DNA of 64,000 nt from Allobosea sp. WAO (GCF_001509835.1 NZ_JXTJ01000006.1:62001-126000), one strand, 5' to 3'; numbered from the stretch's first letter, positions 47,458 through 57,540 are shown. A program made the numbers and translations. Notes: generated by a model from the sequence alone, not told the origin.

Positions 47458-48765
47458 ATGAAGCTCTCGCGCTATCTGCTCGATTCGCTCGACGCGCTCG
47501 GTATCGGGGCCTGCGAATACGATGCCAGTATGCGGGCCTTGGGCTGGAACAGCACCTTCCTGCAGCTCTTCCCGGAGGACGAAGGCGAGATCTATGTCGG
47601 CGAGCCCTATGCCGACAATCTCGTGCGCTTCTATCGACGTAGGCTGCCACCGGAAGAGCTGCCGGATATCGACCGGCATGTCGCCGAAGGCGTCGCACGC
47701 CACGAGAACCAGACTCAACCTTTCGAGTTCATCCATAACGGGCGACGCCTGCGCGCCGCTTCGCTGCAGGCGCCGGATGGCGGGCGCGTCCGCCTCTGGC
47801 AGCGGCTGGACGTCGAGAGTCATGCTGAGGCGGCGCCCGAGTTGGTGCTGCCGCTGATTGACGCGCTGCCCTTCATTCCAGATGGTGCGACCATTCTCGA
47901 TGCGAACGACCGCATCATCGCTGCCAACAATGCCTTCCGGCGGCTCTATGACTTGCCGCGGGGCACGCTTGTCGTCGGGCGCAAGCTCGACGAGATCATC
48001 GCTCGGTGCTGGGCCGGAACCTCGCCCGTGGCGGCCTGGCGCGCTGCGATCAGCAACGGGCTGCGCTATGATGGCGTGCCGTTCGAGATCGAGCTTCCAG
48101 GACAGCGTTGGCTCAGGCTGATCGCGCGGCACAGCGCCGGCGGCCTCAGCTTCTTCACCCATGCCGACATCACCGTCGCCAAGCGCCAGCAGATGGAGCT
48201 GCTGGAGGCCCAGGAGGCGTTGCGCCGGGCCAATGCGGCGTTGGCGGAACTGGCCGAGACGGACGGCCTGACCGGCCTCGCCAACCGCCGTCGCTTCGTC
48301 GCACGCCTCGCCGACGCGGTCGCGCTGACGCAGCCGCTCTCGCTGATGATGATCGATGCCGACCACTTCAAGTCGATCAATGACCGCTTCGGCCATCTGG
48401 TCGGCGATGCCTGCCTGCGGACGATCGGCAAGGTCATTGCGGATCAGGTCGCGCCGGTCTCGGCCCTGGTCGCTCGGATCGGCGGCGAGGAGTTCGGCGT
48501 GCTGCTCGCCGGTGTGCGCCTCGAGGCGGCATACGGCATGGCGGCGGCCATTCGTCGCTCGCTCGCCTCAGTGCCCTGGCCGACGCTCCACCCTGATCTG
48601 ACGGGCGTCACAGTCTCTATTGGTGTCTGCGCCGGCGAAGGGCCGCTGGACGCCACTAGCCTGCATGCGCGGGCCGATGACGCGCTCTATGCGGCCAAGC
48701 GCAATGGCCGCGACCGTATCGAGACCGCGAGCGGGCCGGCGCTGCCACGGCGCATCGCCGGCTGA
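47458..48765 (+). CDS. PAS-GGDEF diguanylate cyclase
   Basis: The 435-residue soluble protein has two N-terminal PAS-like regions (about 1-120 and 135-250), a short helix linker and a GGDEF domain from DGLTGLANRRRF to the end. The active-site loop is RIGGEEFGVLL, so it should make c-di-GMP from GTP. No RxxD inhibitory site is visible before it. The PAS regions may sense a redox or small ligand. AAGGGG lies close to the ATG. It meets the converging MaoC gene end to end, with no gap. Confidence 0.9.
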   Translation: MKLSRYLLDSLDALGIGACEYDASMRALGWNSTFLQLFPEDEGEIYVGEPYADNLVRFYRRRLPPEELPDIDRHVAEGVARHENQTQPFEFIHNGRRLRAASLQAPDGGRVRLWQRLDVESHAEAAPELVLPLIDALPFIPDGATILDANDRIIAANNAFRRLYDLPRGTLVVGRKLDEIIARCWAGTSPVAAWRAAISNGLRYDGVPFEIELPGQRWLRLIARHSAGGLSFFTHADITVAKRQQMELLEAQEALRRANAALAELAETDGLTGLANRRRFVARLADAVALTQPLSLMMIDADHFKSINDRFGHLVGDACLRTIGKVIADQVAPVSALVARIGGEEFGVLLAGVRLEAAYGMAAAIRRSLASVPWPTLHPDLTGVTVSIGVCAGEGPLDATSLHARADDALYAAKRNGRDRIETASGPALPRRIAG

Positions 48766-49788
48766 TCAGGCGCGCCGTTCGACGAACGCGCAGCCCTCGA
48801 AGCTGAACACGGTCTCGCCGTTCTGGTTCACGCCCGTGTTGTGGTGGAAGAACAGGCCCCATTGCGGCCGCGAGGCGCTGGCGCGCTTGTCGGCCAGCAC
48901 CGAGTGATAGGTGATGCGGTCGCCGGCATAGACCGGCTTCAGCCAGCGCAGGTTCTTGAAGCCGGGGGAGGGGCCGAGGCGCGGCGCGCTGGCATCTCCG
49001 AAGGTGGCCTTGAAGGCAGCCTCCTGGCCACGGCGGTGAACGACCATCGCGGCCATCCAGCCAGCCGCAGTGTGCCAGCCCGAGGCGCAGAGTCCGCCGA
49101 AAGAGCTCTTCCGGGCCGCGTCCTCATCCATATGGAAGGGCTGCGCGTCGAAGGAGCGAGCGAAGGCGACGATCTCCTCGGCGGTGAAGACGAGGCTGCC
49201 GAGCTCATGGCTCTCGCCGAACACGAGATCGTCGAAGAAGCGGGCCTGGCTTGCCGGGCCGGCGGCCGGCTCGACCTCGCTGGTCCGGGCCGGCGCGACA
49301 TAGCTCGGTGAATGCGCCAGCCAGTTGCCGGCAGGAGCCTCGAAGCCGGAGCCGCGGCGGCCGAACATGATCCAGTTGATCTGCTCGAGCACGGGCTCGC
49401 CGCGCTGGTTGAGAAGCTCGAAGCGGAACTTGACCAGGCCCATTTCCGGGCGCGAGCGCGATTCCTTGGTTTCGACGACGGTCCAGCGCAGGCTGATGAC
49501 GTCGCCCGGTTTGAGGGGCCGCAGCCATTTCACCTCTTCGATTCCGGGCGCGCCCATCGAGGTCGAATCGAGAATGAAGCTTTCGGCGATCAGCCGCATC
49601 AGAAGCGCGCAGCTATGCCAGCCCGACGCGATCAGGCCGCCGACGAAGCTCGCCTTGGCCGCCTCCGGATCAGTGTGGAAGTCCTGCGCGTCGAAGCGGC
49701 GGGCATAGGCGAGGATATCATCCTGCGAGATGGCGAGCGCGCCGCCCTCGACGACCGCGCCCGCGACGAAATCCTCGAAATACCGCAT
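48766..49788 (-). CDS. Tandem MaoC-family hot-dog dehydratase
   Basis: The 340-residue protein is two hot-dog domains in tandem. Each half has a hydratase-type motif: RRFDAQDFHTDPEAAKASFV in the first and ARSFDAQPFHMDEDAARKSSF in the second, followed in both by GG-ASGWH. Asp and His are retained, but the conserved Asn is Gln. Family members hydrate enoyl-CoA such as (R)-specific enoyl-CoA hydratases or mesaconyl-type dehydratases. The start at 49788 has AGGGGG upstream; the frame to 49848 would leave it without one. It lies 66 bases after ychF on the same strand. Confidence 0.87.
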   Translation of the reverse strand: MRYFEDFVAGAVVEGGALAISQDDILAYARRFDAQDFHTDPEAAKASFVGGLIASGWHSCALLMRLIAESFILDSTSMGAPGIEEVKWLRPLKPGDVISLRWTVVETKESRSRPEMGLVKFRFELLNQRGEPVLEQINWIMFGRRGSGFEAPAGNWLAHSPSYVAPARTSEVEPAAGPASQARFFDDLVFGESHELGSLVFTAEEIVAFARSFDAQPFHMDEDAARKSSFGGLCASGWHTAAGWMAAMVVHRRGQEAAFKATFGDASAPRLGPSPGFKNLRWLKPVYAGDRITYHSVLADKRASASRPQWGLFFHHNTGVNQNGETVFSFEGCAFVERRA

Positions 49789-49854
49789 TGCCGATGCCCC
49801 CTGTCCGGCGCGAGTTGCGAGCGTTCGCCCGTTGGCGGGCGAACGCAAAGCGCG

Positions 49855-50952
49855 TTAGTTGGCGAAGCGGAAATGCAGCACGTCGCCATCGGCGACGACA
49901 TATTCCTTGCCTTCTAGCCGGAACTTGCCGGCCTCGCGCGCGCCCGCCTCGCCCTTGTTGGCGATGTAGTCGTCATAGGCGATGGTCTCGGCGCGGATAT
50001 AGCCCTTCTCGAAATCGGTATGGATCACGCCGGCGGCGGCGGGGCCCTTGGTGCCGTTCTCGATCGTCCAGGCGCGGGCTTCCTTCGGGCCGACGGTGAA
50101 ATAGGTGACGAGGTTGAGCAGGGCGTAGCCGGCGCGGATCACTCGGTTGAGGCCGGGCTCCTCGAGGCCGACGGCATCGAGATAGTCCTTCTGGTCGGCC
50201 TGCGGCAGCACCGCGATCTCGCTCTCGATCTTGGCGGAGACGACGACGGCGACCGCACCTTCCTCGGCTGCGCGCGCCTTGACCAGCTCGGAGAAGGCAT
50301 TGCCCTTGTCGGCGCTCGCTTCCTCGACATTGCAGACATAAAGCACGGGCTTGGAGGAGAGCAGGCCGAGCATTGCGAAGGCCTTGCGTTCCTCGGCGGC
50401 GACCTGAACCAGGCGGGCCGGCTTGCCGTCACGCAGCAACGTGAGGCAGCGGTTCATCAGATCGGCCGCTTCCTTGGCCTCCTTGTCGCCGGATTTCGCC
50501 TTCTTCTCCAGCGGCAGCACGCGCTTCTCGAGGCTGTCGAGATCGGCGAGCATCAACTCGGTCTCGATGGTCTCGATGTCGTCGATCGGCGAAATCTTGC
50601 CTTCGACATGGGTGATGTCGCCATCCTCGAAGCAGCGCACGACATGGGCGATGGCGTCGCATTCGCGGATGTTGGCGAGGAACTGGTTGCCGAGGCCTTC
50701 GCCGCGCGAGGCGCCGCGGACCAGTCCGGCGATGTCGACGAAGGTCAGCCGGGTCGGGATGATCTCCTTCGAGCCGGCGATCGCGGCGAGCTTCTCCAGC
50801 CGGTCATCGGGCACCGCGACGTCGCCGACATTCGGCTCGATCGTGCAGAAGGGATAATTCGCCGCCTGGGCCGCCGCGGTCTGCGTCAGCGCGTTGAACA
50901 GGGTTGACTTGCCGACATTGGGCAGGCCGACGATACCGCATTTGAAGCCCAT
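49855..50952 (-). CDS. ychF: Redox-regulated ATPase YchF (Obg-related)
   Basis: The 365-residue protein starts MGFKCGIVGLPNVGKSTLFN with a P-loop, then VDIAGLVRGASRGEGLGNQF as the G3-like block. The nucleotide-specificity loop reads YVCNVEE instead of NKxD, so ATP is preferred over GTP as is normal for YchF. The C-terminal TGS-type domain contains TFEKGYIR-like DFEKGYIRAETI. It is an ancient ATPase linked to ribosome function and oxidative stress. The start at 50952 has weak GAGCG. Longer frame to 51141 is spurious. Confidence 0.95.
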   Translation of the reverse strand: MGFKCGIVGLPNVGKSTLFNALTQTAAAQAANYPFCTIEPNVGDVAVPDDRLEKLAAIAGSKEIIPTRLTFVDIAGLVRGASRGEGLGNQFLANIRECDAIAHVVRCFEDGDITHVEGKISPIDDIETIETELMLADLDSLEKRVLPLEKKAKSGDKEAKEAADLMNRCLTLLRDGKPARLVQVAAEERKAFAMLGLLSSKPVLYVCNVEEASADKGNAFSELVKARAAEEGAVAVVVSAKIESEIAVLPQADQKDYLDAVGLEEPGLNRVIRAGYALLNLVTYFTVGPKEARAWTIENGTKGPAAAGVIHTDFEKGYIRAETIAYDDYIANKGEAGAREAGKFRLEGKEYVVADGDVLHFRFAN

Positions 50953-51155
50953 TTTCGCTCGCTCATCAGGTCGCGGCCGCGCTCCGGCGGCTGCGATACA
51001 GAATTTCGGTTCTTGGGGGGCGTTATTGGGTGCATGGCAGCAAAAGACAAGATGGCACGCCCGCGAGTCGCTCGCGCGAAAGTGCATGGCGGTCGCAACT
51101 GGCGGGGCGCAGGACTGCGTCCTCAGCCATCTGCCCACCACCGGAGATCGGTGCG

Positions 51156-51764
51156 ATGCGCCTTCTTTCGTTTGCCCTCGTTACTGCCCTGGTCTGTTCC
51201 GCCGTCGTTTCCATCAGCGCGGCGGCGCACGCGCAACAGATCCGCATCCGCGGGAGCGTCGAGCGCGTTGAGGGACAGATACTCACCGTGAAGACGCCGG
51301 AAGGCGTAGCTTCCGTCGCTCTGGCGCCGAACTATGCGGTCGGTGCCATCGTCAAGGCGTCGATGGCCGACATCAAGAAGGGCAGCTTCATCGGCGTCGG
51401 GGCGCGGGCATCGTCAGGCGGTGAGCTCCAGGCGGTGCAGGTCGTCATCTTCCCCGAGGCGATGCGCGGCACCGGCGAGGGGCATCGACCCTGGGCGGTG
51501 CTGCCGGAGGCGACGATGACCAACGCCACGGTCGCCGAGACGGTCACGCGGGTCGAGGGCGGCAGCGTCACGCTGACCTATCCCGGCGGCGAGCAGAGGA
51601 TCGCGATCCCGCCCGAGGCCAACATCATCATGGCGGTGCCGGCGCAGGCGAGCGACCTTGCCCCCGGGGCGCAGGTGGCGCTGACGGCGCAGCGCTTGCC
51701 CGACGGCGGCCTGACCACCAGCCGTGTCACCGTTGCCAGAGCCGGCGCGCAATTGCCGCTCTGA
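51156..51764 (+). CDS. Periplasmic protein with two small beta-barrel-like repeats (DUF5666-like)
   Basis: The 202-residue protein has a signal peptide (LLSFALVTALVCSAVV, then AAAHAQ). The mature part has two similar units: QIRIRGSVERVEGQILTVKT and later VAETVTRVEGGSVTLTY, each leading into VAL or IAI strands. This resembles DUF5666-like OB folds that often bind metal or nucleotide-like ligands. No catalytic motif is seen. GGAG lies upstream of the ATG. It faces the converging pth gene. Confidence 0.8.
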   Translation: MRLLSFALVTALVCSAVVSISAAAHAQQIRIRGSVERVEGQILTVKTPEGVASVALAPNYAVGAIVKASMADIKKGSFIGVGARASSGGELQAVQVVIFPEAMRGTGEGHRPWAVLPEATMTNATVAETVTRVEGGSVTLTYPGGEQRIAIPPEANIIMAVPAQASDLAPGAQVALTAQRLPDGGLTTSRVTVARAGAQLPL

Positions 51765-51770
51765 GCGGCG

Positions 51771-52382
51771 TCAGTCCGCCTTCTCGCCGAGGCGCTTCAC
51801 CGCGCCATGGCCGCGCGCCTCCATGAACAGGTGCACCTTGTTCTGGAAGCCGGCATCGTCATGGGCGGCGAGGAGGGCGGCATTGTCGGCGCAGGCGCTG
51901 CAGAGGTCCTCGACCCACGGCTCCTCGGCCTTGCCGAAATCGTTCAGCACATAGGCGTGCACGAGAGCCTTGTCGCCGGGATGGCCGATGCCCATGCGCA
52001 CGCGGCGATACTCGTTGCCGATCGCGGCCGTGGTCGAGCGCAGCCCGTTATGCCCGGCATTGCCGCCGCCGAGCTTGATCCGCAGCTTGGCCGGGGCGAG
52101 GTCGAGTTCGTCATGGAAAACGATCACGTCCGCGGGCGCGACCTTGTAGAAGCGCGCGGCCTCGCCGATGGCCCGGCCGGATTCGTTCATATAGGTCTGC
52201 GGCTTGAGCAGGAGCACCTTCTCGTTGCCGATCGTCGCTTCGCAGGCCTGGCCCTGGAAGCGCACGCGCCAGGGCGCGGCGCGGCAGGCACGCGCGATCG
52301 CCTCGACCGCCATGAAGCCGATATTGTGGCGGTTGCGTGCATAGCGCGTGCCCGGATTGCCGAGGCCGGCGAAGATCAGCAT
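51771..52382 (-). CDS. pth: Peptidyl-tRNA hydrolase
   Basis: The 203-residue protein shows [20 protein letters not shown] with the catalytic His, [13 protein letters not shown] and the [27 protein letters not shown] block (read as parts). It releases peptides from stalled peptidyl-tRNA. The start at 52382 follows GGAGAG five bases upstream; the frame to 52559 runs into the rplY terminator and is discarded. It follows rplY in the usual order, with a terminator between. Confidence 0.95.
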   Translation of the reverse strand: MLIFAGLGNPGTRYARNRHNIGFMAVEAIARACRAAPWRVRFQGQACEATIGNEKVLLLKPQTYMNESGRAIGEAARFYKVAPADVIVFHDELDLAPAKLRIKLGGGNAGHNGLRSTTAAIGNEYRRVRMGIGHPGDKALVHAYVLNDFGKAEEPWVEDLCSACADNAALLAAHDDAGFQNKVHLFMEARGHGAVKRLGEKAD

Positions 52383-52403
52383 TCCTGCTCTCCAGCATCT
52401 GCC

Positions 52404-52433
52404 AAAAGAAAACGGCCGGGCGAGCCCGGCCGT
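52404..52433 (-). terminator. Intrinsic terminator between rplY and pth
   Basis: On the minus strand ACGGCCGGG and CCCGGCCGT form a perfect 9-base stem with a 4-base loop, followed by TTTCTTTT. It lies 37 bases after the rplY stop. It should cut most transcripts before pth, leaving some read-through or a separate pth promoter. Confidence 0.87.
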
Positions 52434-52470
52434 CTGACGGTAGTCGCCCCGTATGGCGAAAGGGCCCTGA

Positions 52471-53082
52471 TCAGGCCTTGGCGGCTTCCGGCTCGGCGGC
52501 CGCTTCCGGCTCGGCCTCGACGGTCGGCGGGAGGATCGTGACCAGCGTGAGGTTGTCACGCGAGGTCAGCGAAACGCCGGCCGGCAGCTTGATGTCGTTG
52601 CTGTGCAGGGTATCGCCGACCTCAAGGCCAGCGACCGACACTTCGAGGAACTCCGGGATGCTCTCGGGAGCGACGTCGATCTCGACAGTGTGCTCGACGA
52701 TCTGCATGGTGCCGCCGCTCTTCAGGCCGGGCGACGATTCCTGGCCGACGACGTGCACGGGCACCTGGACCTTGATGGTCTGGCCGGCAGCGACGCGCAG
52801 GAAGTCGACGTGAAGAGGGGTGTCCTTGACCGGGTCGAGCTGGTAGTCGCGCGGGATGACGCGGGTCTTCTTGCCGTCGACGTCGATCTCGAAGATCGTG
52901 GTCAGGAAATGGCCTGCATAGATCATCAGGCGGGTCTGGTTGGCGTTGAGCGCGATGGCCTGCGGGGCTTCGCCGGCGCCGTAGATCACGGCGGGGGTCA
53001 GGCCCTGACGACGAACTGCCCGGGCGGCCCCCTTGCCGACCTGAGCGCGCGCCGAAGCCTGGATCTGCTTCACAGCGGTCAT
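52471..53082 (-). CDS. rplY: Ribosomal protein L25 (Ctc form)
   Basis: The 203-residue protein is the long Ctc-type L25. The N-terminal domain binds 5S rRNA ([20 protein letters not shown], then [11 protein letters not shown]), and the C-terminal beta domain ([18 protein letters not shown] and [18 protein letters not shown]) is followed by a low-complexity Glu/Ala tail ending [11 protein letters not shown]. The start at 53082 has AAGGA upstream. A structured leader and a likely promoter lie before it. Confidence 0.95.
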   Translation of the reverse strand: MTAVKQIQASARAQVGKGAARAVRRQGLTPAVIYGAGEAPQAIALNANQTRLMIYAGHFLTTIFEIDVDGKKTRVIPRDYQLDPVKDTPLHVDFLRVAAGQTIKVQVPVHVVGQESSPGLKSGGTMQIVEHTVEIDVAPESIPEFLEVSVAGLEVGDTLHSNDIKLPAGVSLTSRDNLTLVTILPPTVEAEPEAAAEPEAAKA

Positions 53083-53110
53083 TGGTGTTGTCCTTGCTTT
53101 CAAATGACAA

Positions 53111-53172
53111 GGCCGCCTGGTGGCGGCCGTCTCGGTTCGCGCTCCTGCCTCCAAGGGTGTCAGTGGAGCGCA
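53111..53172 (-). promoter_or_regulatory. Structured mRNA leader of rplY
   Basis: In transcript sense two stems form: GCGCTCC with GGAGCGC (arms at about 53166-53172 and 53139-53145), overlapping an alternative AGGCAGG/CCTGCCT pairing, then a strong GGCCGCC-ACCA-GGCGGCC hairpin (53111-53128) 30 bases before the ATG. Autogenous control of rplY by L25 is known in E. coli; a similar role here is inferred. Confidence 0.55.
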
Positions 53173-53178
53173 GGCAGG

Positions 53179-53207
53179 CTCATAAGCGAAATATCAGCCG
53201 ATCTCAA
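53179..53207 (-). promoter_or_regulatory. Candidate sigma-70 promoter of rplY
   Basis: On the minus strand TTGAGA (53202-53207) and TATGAG (53179-53184) are separated by exactly 17 bases. Four of six positions agree with consensus at -10. Transcription would start near 53172, giving a leader of about 90 nucleotides. Confidence 0.5.
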
Positions 53208-53218
53208 CCCCGACCGGT

Positions 53219-55069
53219 TCAGGCTGCGGTCGCGGTCCGTGCGTCCGGCTGCATCGCCGGGCCGCGTTGGCGCAGGTCCTCGATGAAGCTGGCGATGCCG
53301 GCGGCGGGTATGGCGCGCGAGTAGAGATAGCCCTGGCCGAAAACGCAGCCCATGGCGCGCAGGCGCGCGAGTTGTTCAGTGGTTTCGATGCCCTCGGCGA
53401 CGATCTTGACGCCGAGCCGGTTGGCGATCCCGACCAGCGCCTCGACGATGACGTTGCTGCGGGCGCCGGCCTCGATGCCTCCGATGAAGGAGCGGTCGAT
53501 CTTGATGATGTCGACCGGAAAATCGAGCAGATGCGTCAGGGAGGCGAAGCCGGTGCCGAAATCATCGAGCGCGACCTGGATGCCGCGCTCGCGCAGGGCT
53601 TCCATGGTGCGGGCCACGCCGTCGCGCCGGCCACCCATGATGACCTGCTCGGTGATCTCGACGACGAGGCGCTCGAGTGGGAGCTGGGCGCGCTCGAAGA
53701 CCCGGGAGATGCGCTGGACGAGATCACCCTTCTGGAAATCGGCCGTGGTGAAGTTGATGCCGACATGCCGGAGTTCGAGCCCGACGCTCTGCCATTGCGC
53801 CATGTCGGCGGCAACGGCGGCGAGCATCTGGCCGGAGATTCGGTAGGCGACCTTGGGATCGAGCATCGCCTCGTGGAACTCGCCGGCGGCGACGATGCGG
53901 CCATCGTCGAGCCGCATCCGGGCCAGCGCCTCGACGCCGGCGAGCTCGCCTGTGTCGAGGCGGATGATCGGCTGGTAGTGCGGCAGCACCCGGCCGCCGG
54001 CGAGGGCGTCGTCGACGGTCTGGACGATCTGGACGCGCCGCATCATCGAGGTGCGCAGCCCGTATTTGAAGCGGACATAGCGGCCGCGCCGGGTCTCCTT
54101 GGCGTGATACAGCGCGAAATCGGCGTTCTGGCGCAAGGTGACGCTGTCGGTGCCGTCGGCTCCGGCGAGGGCAGCCCCGATCGTGACGCTCGGAATGATG
54201 GTATTGCCGTCATGGTCGAACGGGGCGGGCATGGCGGCCAGGATGGCGGTCGCCGCTGCGCGCAGCTGCGGGGCCTGGCCGCAATCCGGCAGCAGCACGG
54301 CGAACTCGTCGCCGCCGATCCGGAAGGCCGTGCCGGTGCCTGCGACCTCCGCCAGGCGTGCCGCAACGGTTTCGATCAGGCGGTCGCCGGTGGCGTGGCC
54401 CATCGTGTCGTTGACCGCCTTGAGATGGTCGATGTCGATCAGCAGCAGGCCGAAACAGGGCTCGGCCCTGGCGGTCATGCGGGCGATGGCGTCGTTGAAC
54501 TGCGCCCGGTTCGGCAGGCGGGTCAGTGCATCGAAATAGGCGAGCTGATGGTTGCGCGTCCTGACCTCGTCATGCTCGATCGCGATGGCGCAGAGATGGA
54601 CGCAGGTGGCAACGATGCGGCGCTCCAGCGTGTCGGGACCGCGCTTGCGGCGATAATAGAAGGCGAAGCTGCCGACCACGCGGCCATCGCGCGCCTTGAT
54701 CGGGCTCGACCAGCAGGCCTGCAGGCCGAGCGGCAGCACGAGATGCTCATGGCCCTGCCAGAGCGGGTCGCTGGCGATGTCGGTCACCTCGACCGCGGAG
54801 CCGCGATGGATCGCGGTACCGCAGGAGCCGACGCGTGGTCCGGAGGGAACGCCGCGCAGGGCCGCAGCGTAGCTCGCCGGCAGGCTCGGGGCCGCCAGCG
54901 GCTGCAGGCGGCTTTCCGCGTCGACGGCGACGACTGAGCAGACGACCTCGGGAGCGATGGCTTCGACCCGCAGGCACAGCGAGGTCATGATCGCCGCCAG
55001 CGGCTCGCCGCGCGCGATCGCCTCCAGGGTTGCGTTCTGCAGGGACTGGAGACGTTCGACGGAGTCCAA
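53219..55069 (-). CDS. GAF-GGDEF-EAL c-di-GMP enzyme
   Basis: The 616-residue soluble protein has an N-terminal GAF domain (SCGTAIHRGSAVEVTDIASD near residue 80), then a GGDEF domain with intact RIGGDEFAVLL, then an EAL domain with EALARM, NFTTADF, EITEQVIMGG, LDDFGTGFASL, KIDRSF and VAEGIET. All usual catalytic residues seem present, so it may make, cleave or switch c-di-GMP. The start is TTG with GAGG five bases before. It lies alone between rplY and the VUT gene. Confidence 0.88.
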   Translation of the reverse strand: MDSVERLQSLQNATLEAIARGEPLAAIMTSLCLRVEAIAPEVVCSVVAVDAESRLQPLAAPSLPASYAAALRGVPSGPRVGSCGTAIHRGSAVEVTDIASDPLWQGHEHLVLPLGLQACWSSPIKARDGRVVGSFAFYYRRKRGPDTLERRIVATCVHLCAIAIEHDEVRTRNHQLAYFDALTRLPNRAQFNDAIARMTARAEPCFGLLLIDIDHLKAVNDTMGHATGDRLIETVAARLAEVAGTGTAFRIGGDEFAVLLPDCGQAPQLRAAATAILAAMPAPFDHDGNTIIPSVTIGAALAGADGTDSVTLRQNADFALYHAKETRRGRYVRFKYGLRTSMMRRVQIVQTVDDALAGGRVLPHYQPIIRLDTGELAGVEALARMRLDDGRIVAAGEFHEAMLDPKVAYRISGQMLAAVAADMAQWQSVGLELRHVGINFTTADFQKGDLVQRISRVFERAQLPLERLVVEITEQVIMGGRRDGVARTMEALRERGIQVALDDFGTGFASLTHLLDFPVDIIKIDRSFIGGIEAGARSNVIVEALVGIANRLGVKIVAEGIETTEQLARLRAMGCVFGQGYLYSRAIPAAGIASFIEDLRQRGPAMQPDARTATAA

Positions 55070-55170
55070 ACAAGCCTCGAGGCATCAACAAGCACGTTTC
55101 CGCGATCCTGCCCTAAGGGCATGAACCTACGGTTGCGCCGTTGTCTCGAATTGTTCGGAAAATGGCCGCT

Positions 55171-55734
55171 TCAGGCCGGCATCAGGCCGAGGCGCTCGTC
55201 GCGCCGCCGCAGCCAGAACATTAAGGGCAGCGCCAGCAGCACCATCCAGGCCTTGCCGATGATCTGGCCGGTCAGGAAATCGAGGCTGCCGAACGCGAGC
55301 TGCAGGAAGACGATGCTGTCGACGACGAGCCCCATGACGCTGGAGGCGGCGACCGCGGCAACGAAATGGTTGCGCTGTAGCGGCGTGTAGACCGCGAAGT
55401 CGGTGAGCTCCGACAGCAGGAAGGCCGCCACCGAAGCTATGACGATTGCCGGCGGGGCGAGCAGCCCGGAGAGCAGCGCGCCCGCGGCGATCGCCATCAG
55501 GGCGGCTTTGGCGCCGAGCCGGCGCTGGACCATGTCGCGCAGCACGAGCGCGAGCCCGACCATCAGCACGCCGCTCGGCGCCATGATGCCGGGGGCGACC
55601 GGGACGAGGCATGGGCCGTTCGGCACGCAGACCGTGCCGGCATTGCCGATCAGCCAATTGGCCGCCGGAATGCTCAACCCGAAGAGGACGAGGGCGATCA
55701 GGCCCTCGATGCGCTGTTGCCTGTCAGTCGTCAT
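55171..55734 (-). CDS. VUT-family (YhhQ-type) queuosine-precursor transporter
   Basis: The 187-residue protein has five or six hydrophobic helices. Landmarks are [19 protein letters not shown] in the first part, [37 protein letters not shown] and [22 protein letters not shown]-type region. The family imports preQ0/preQ1 or queuine; the DFAVYTPL loop is typical. The ATG at 55734 lies inside queC by 11 bases, a tight coupling that strongly supports a queuosine-precursor substrate. The longer frame to 55920 is not used. Confidence 0.85.
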   Translation of the reverse strand: MTTDRQQRIEGLIALVLFGLSIPAANWLIGNAGTVCVPNGPCLVPVAPGIMAPSGVLMVGLALVLRDMVQRRLGAKAALMAIAAGALLSGLLAPPAIVIASVAAFLLSELTDFAVYTPLQRNHFVAAVAASSVMGLVVDSIVFLQLAFGSLDFLTGQIIGKAWMVLLALPLMFWLRRRDERLGLMPA

Positions 55735-56467
55735 AACTCGGTCCGCTGTCACCTGGCGCGGCCTCGAAGGCCGCGAAACCTCTTGAACGCAAGTCGCATG
55801 CCGGGCAGTGGCCGCAGCCATAGCCCCAGTCGTGCCGCCTGCTCCGGTCGCCGAGATAGCAGCTATGGGTATCCTCGACCACCAGGTCGAGCAGGGGCTG
55901 GCCGCCAAGCCGCCGCGCAAGGGCGAAGGTCTGGGCCTTGTCGCGCCACATCAGCGGTGTGTGCAGCACCAGCCTGCGGTCGAGGCCGAGGCCGAGCGCG
56001 ACCTGCATCGCCTTGATGGTGTCGTCACGGCAGTCGGGATAGCCGGAATAGTCTGTCTCGCAGACGCCGAGCACGATGTGGCGGCAGTCGCGGCGATAGG
56101 CGAGGGCGGCGGCGAAGGAGAGGAAGATCAGGTTGCGGCCGGGCACGAAGGTGGTCGGCAGGCCGCTTTCGGCGAAGGCGATCTCGCTCTCGCTGGTGAG
56201 GGCGGTGTCCGAGATGGCGCCGAGGGTCTTCAGGTCGAGGAGATGGTCGAGGCCGAGGCGCTCGGCATAGGCGGGGGCGAGCCCCGGCAGCTTCGAGCGG
56301 ACGACCTCGCGGCATGCGAGCTCGACGCGATGGCGCTGGCCATAGTCGAAGCCGACCGTCTCGACGCCGGAAAAGCGCTGCAGCGCCCAGGCGAGGGCGA
56401 CGGTCGAATCCTGGCCGCCCGAGAAGAGGACGAGGGCTCGGTCGCCGCCGGGCGTCGGGGCCGCCAT
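55724..56467 (-). CDS. queC: 7-cyano-7-deazaguanine synthase QueC
   Basis: The 247-residue protein has the PP-loop [15 protein letters not shown] at residues 11-25, [32 protein letters not shown] and four zinc Cys near the end (SCYLGD and [12 protein letters not shown]). It makes preQ0 from carboxydeazaguanine, ATP and ammonia. It follows prs by 10 bases and overlaps the VUT gene. No queD or queE is in the operon; the PTPS-like protein at 23.9 kb lacks QueD catalytic residues. Confidence 0.95.
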   Translation of the reverse strand: MAAPTPGGDRALVLFSGGQDSTVALAWALQRFSGVETVGFDYGQRHRVELACREVVRSKLPGLAPAYAERLGLDHLLDLKTLGAISDTALTSESEIAFAESGLPTTFVPGRNLIFLSFAAALAYRRDCRHIVLGVCETDYSGYPDCRDDTIKAMQVALGLGLDRRLVLHTPLMWRDKAQTFALARRLGGQPLLDLVVEDTHSCYLGDRSRRHDWGYGCGHCPACDLRSRGFAAFEAAPGDSGPSYDD

Positions 56468-56477
56468 TGCGGGCCCG

Positions 56478-57422
<945 letters not shown>

Positions 57423-57513
57423 GCCGGGCGCACCGTGAGGACTGGCAGTCCAAGCCGCGAGGGGCCGGCTTGGTTCGAACGGCTCTTAACAGCGGCGCGA
57501 CGGTGAGTCGACC

Positions 57514-57540
57514 GTTGCACTGCAACAGAACTGCAACAGA
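57514..57540. promoter_or_regulatory. Palindrome and tandem repeat upstream of prs
   Basis: GTTGCA-C-TGCAAC (57514-57526) is a perfect inverted repeat. Two exact direct copies of ACTGCAACAGA follow (57519-57529 and 57530-57540), so TGCAAC occurs twice in phase of 11 bases, one helical turn. The site is about 95 bases before the prs start. A binding site for a dimeric regulator is plausible. Confidence 0.45.

Noticed and set aside
53267-54937. Open frame of 556 codons on the plus strand
   Set aside because: Antisense to the GAF-GGDEF-EAL gene, low-complexity Gly/Asp/Val-rich product.
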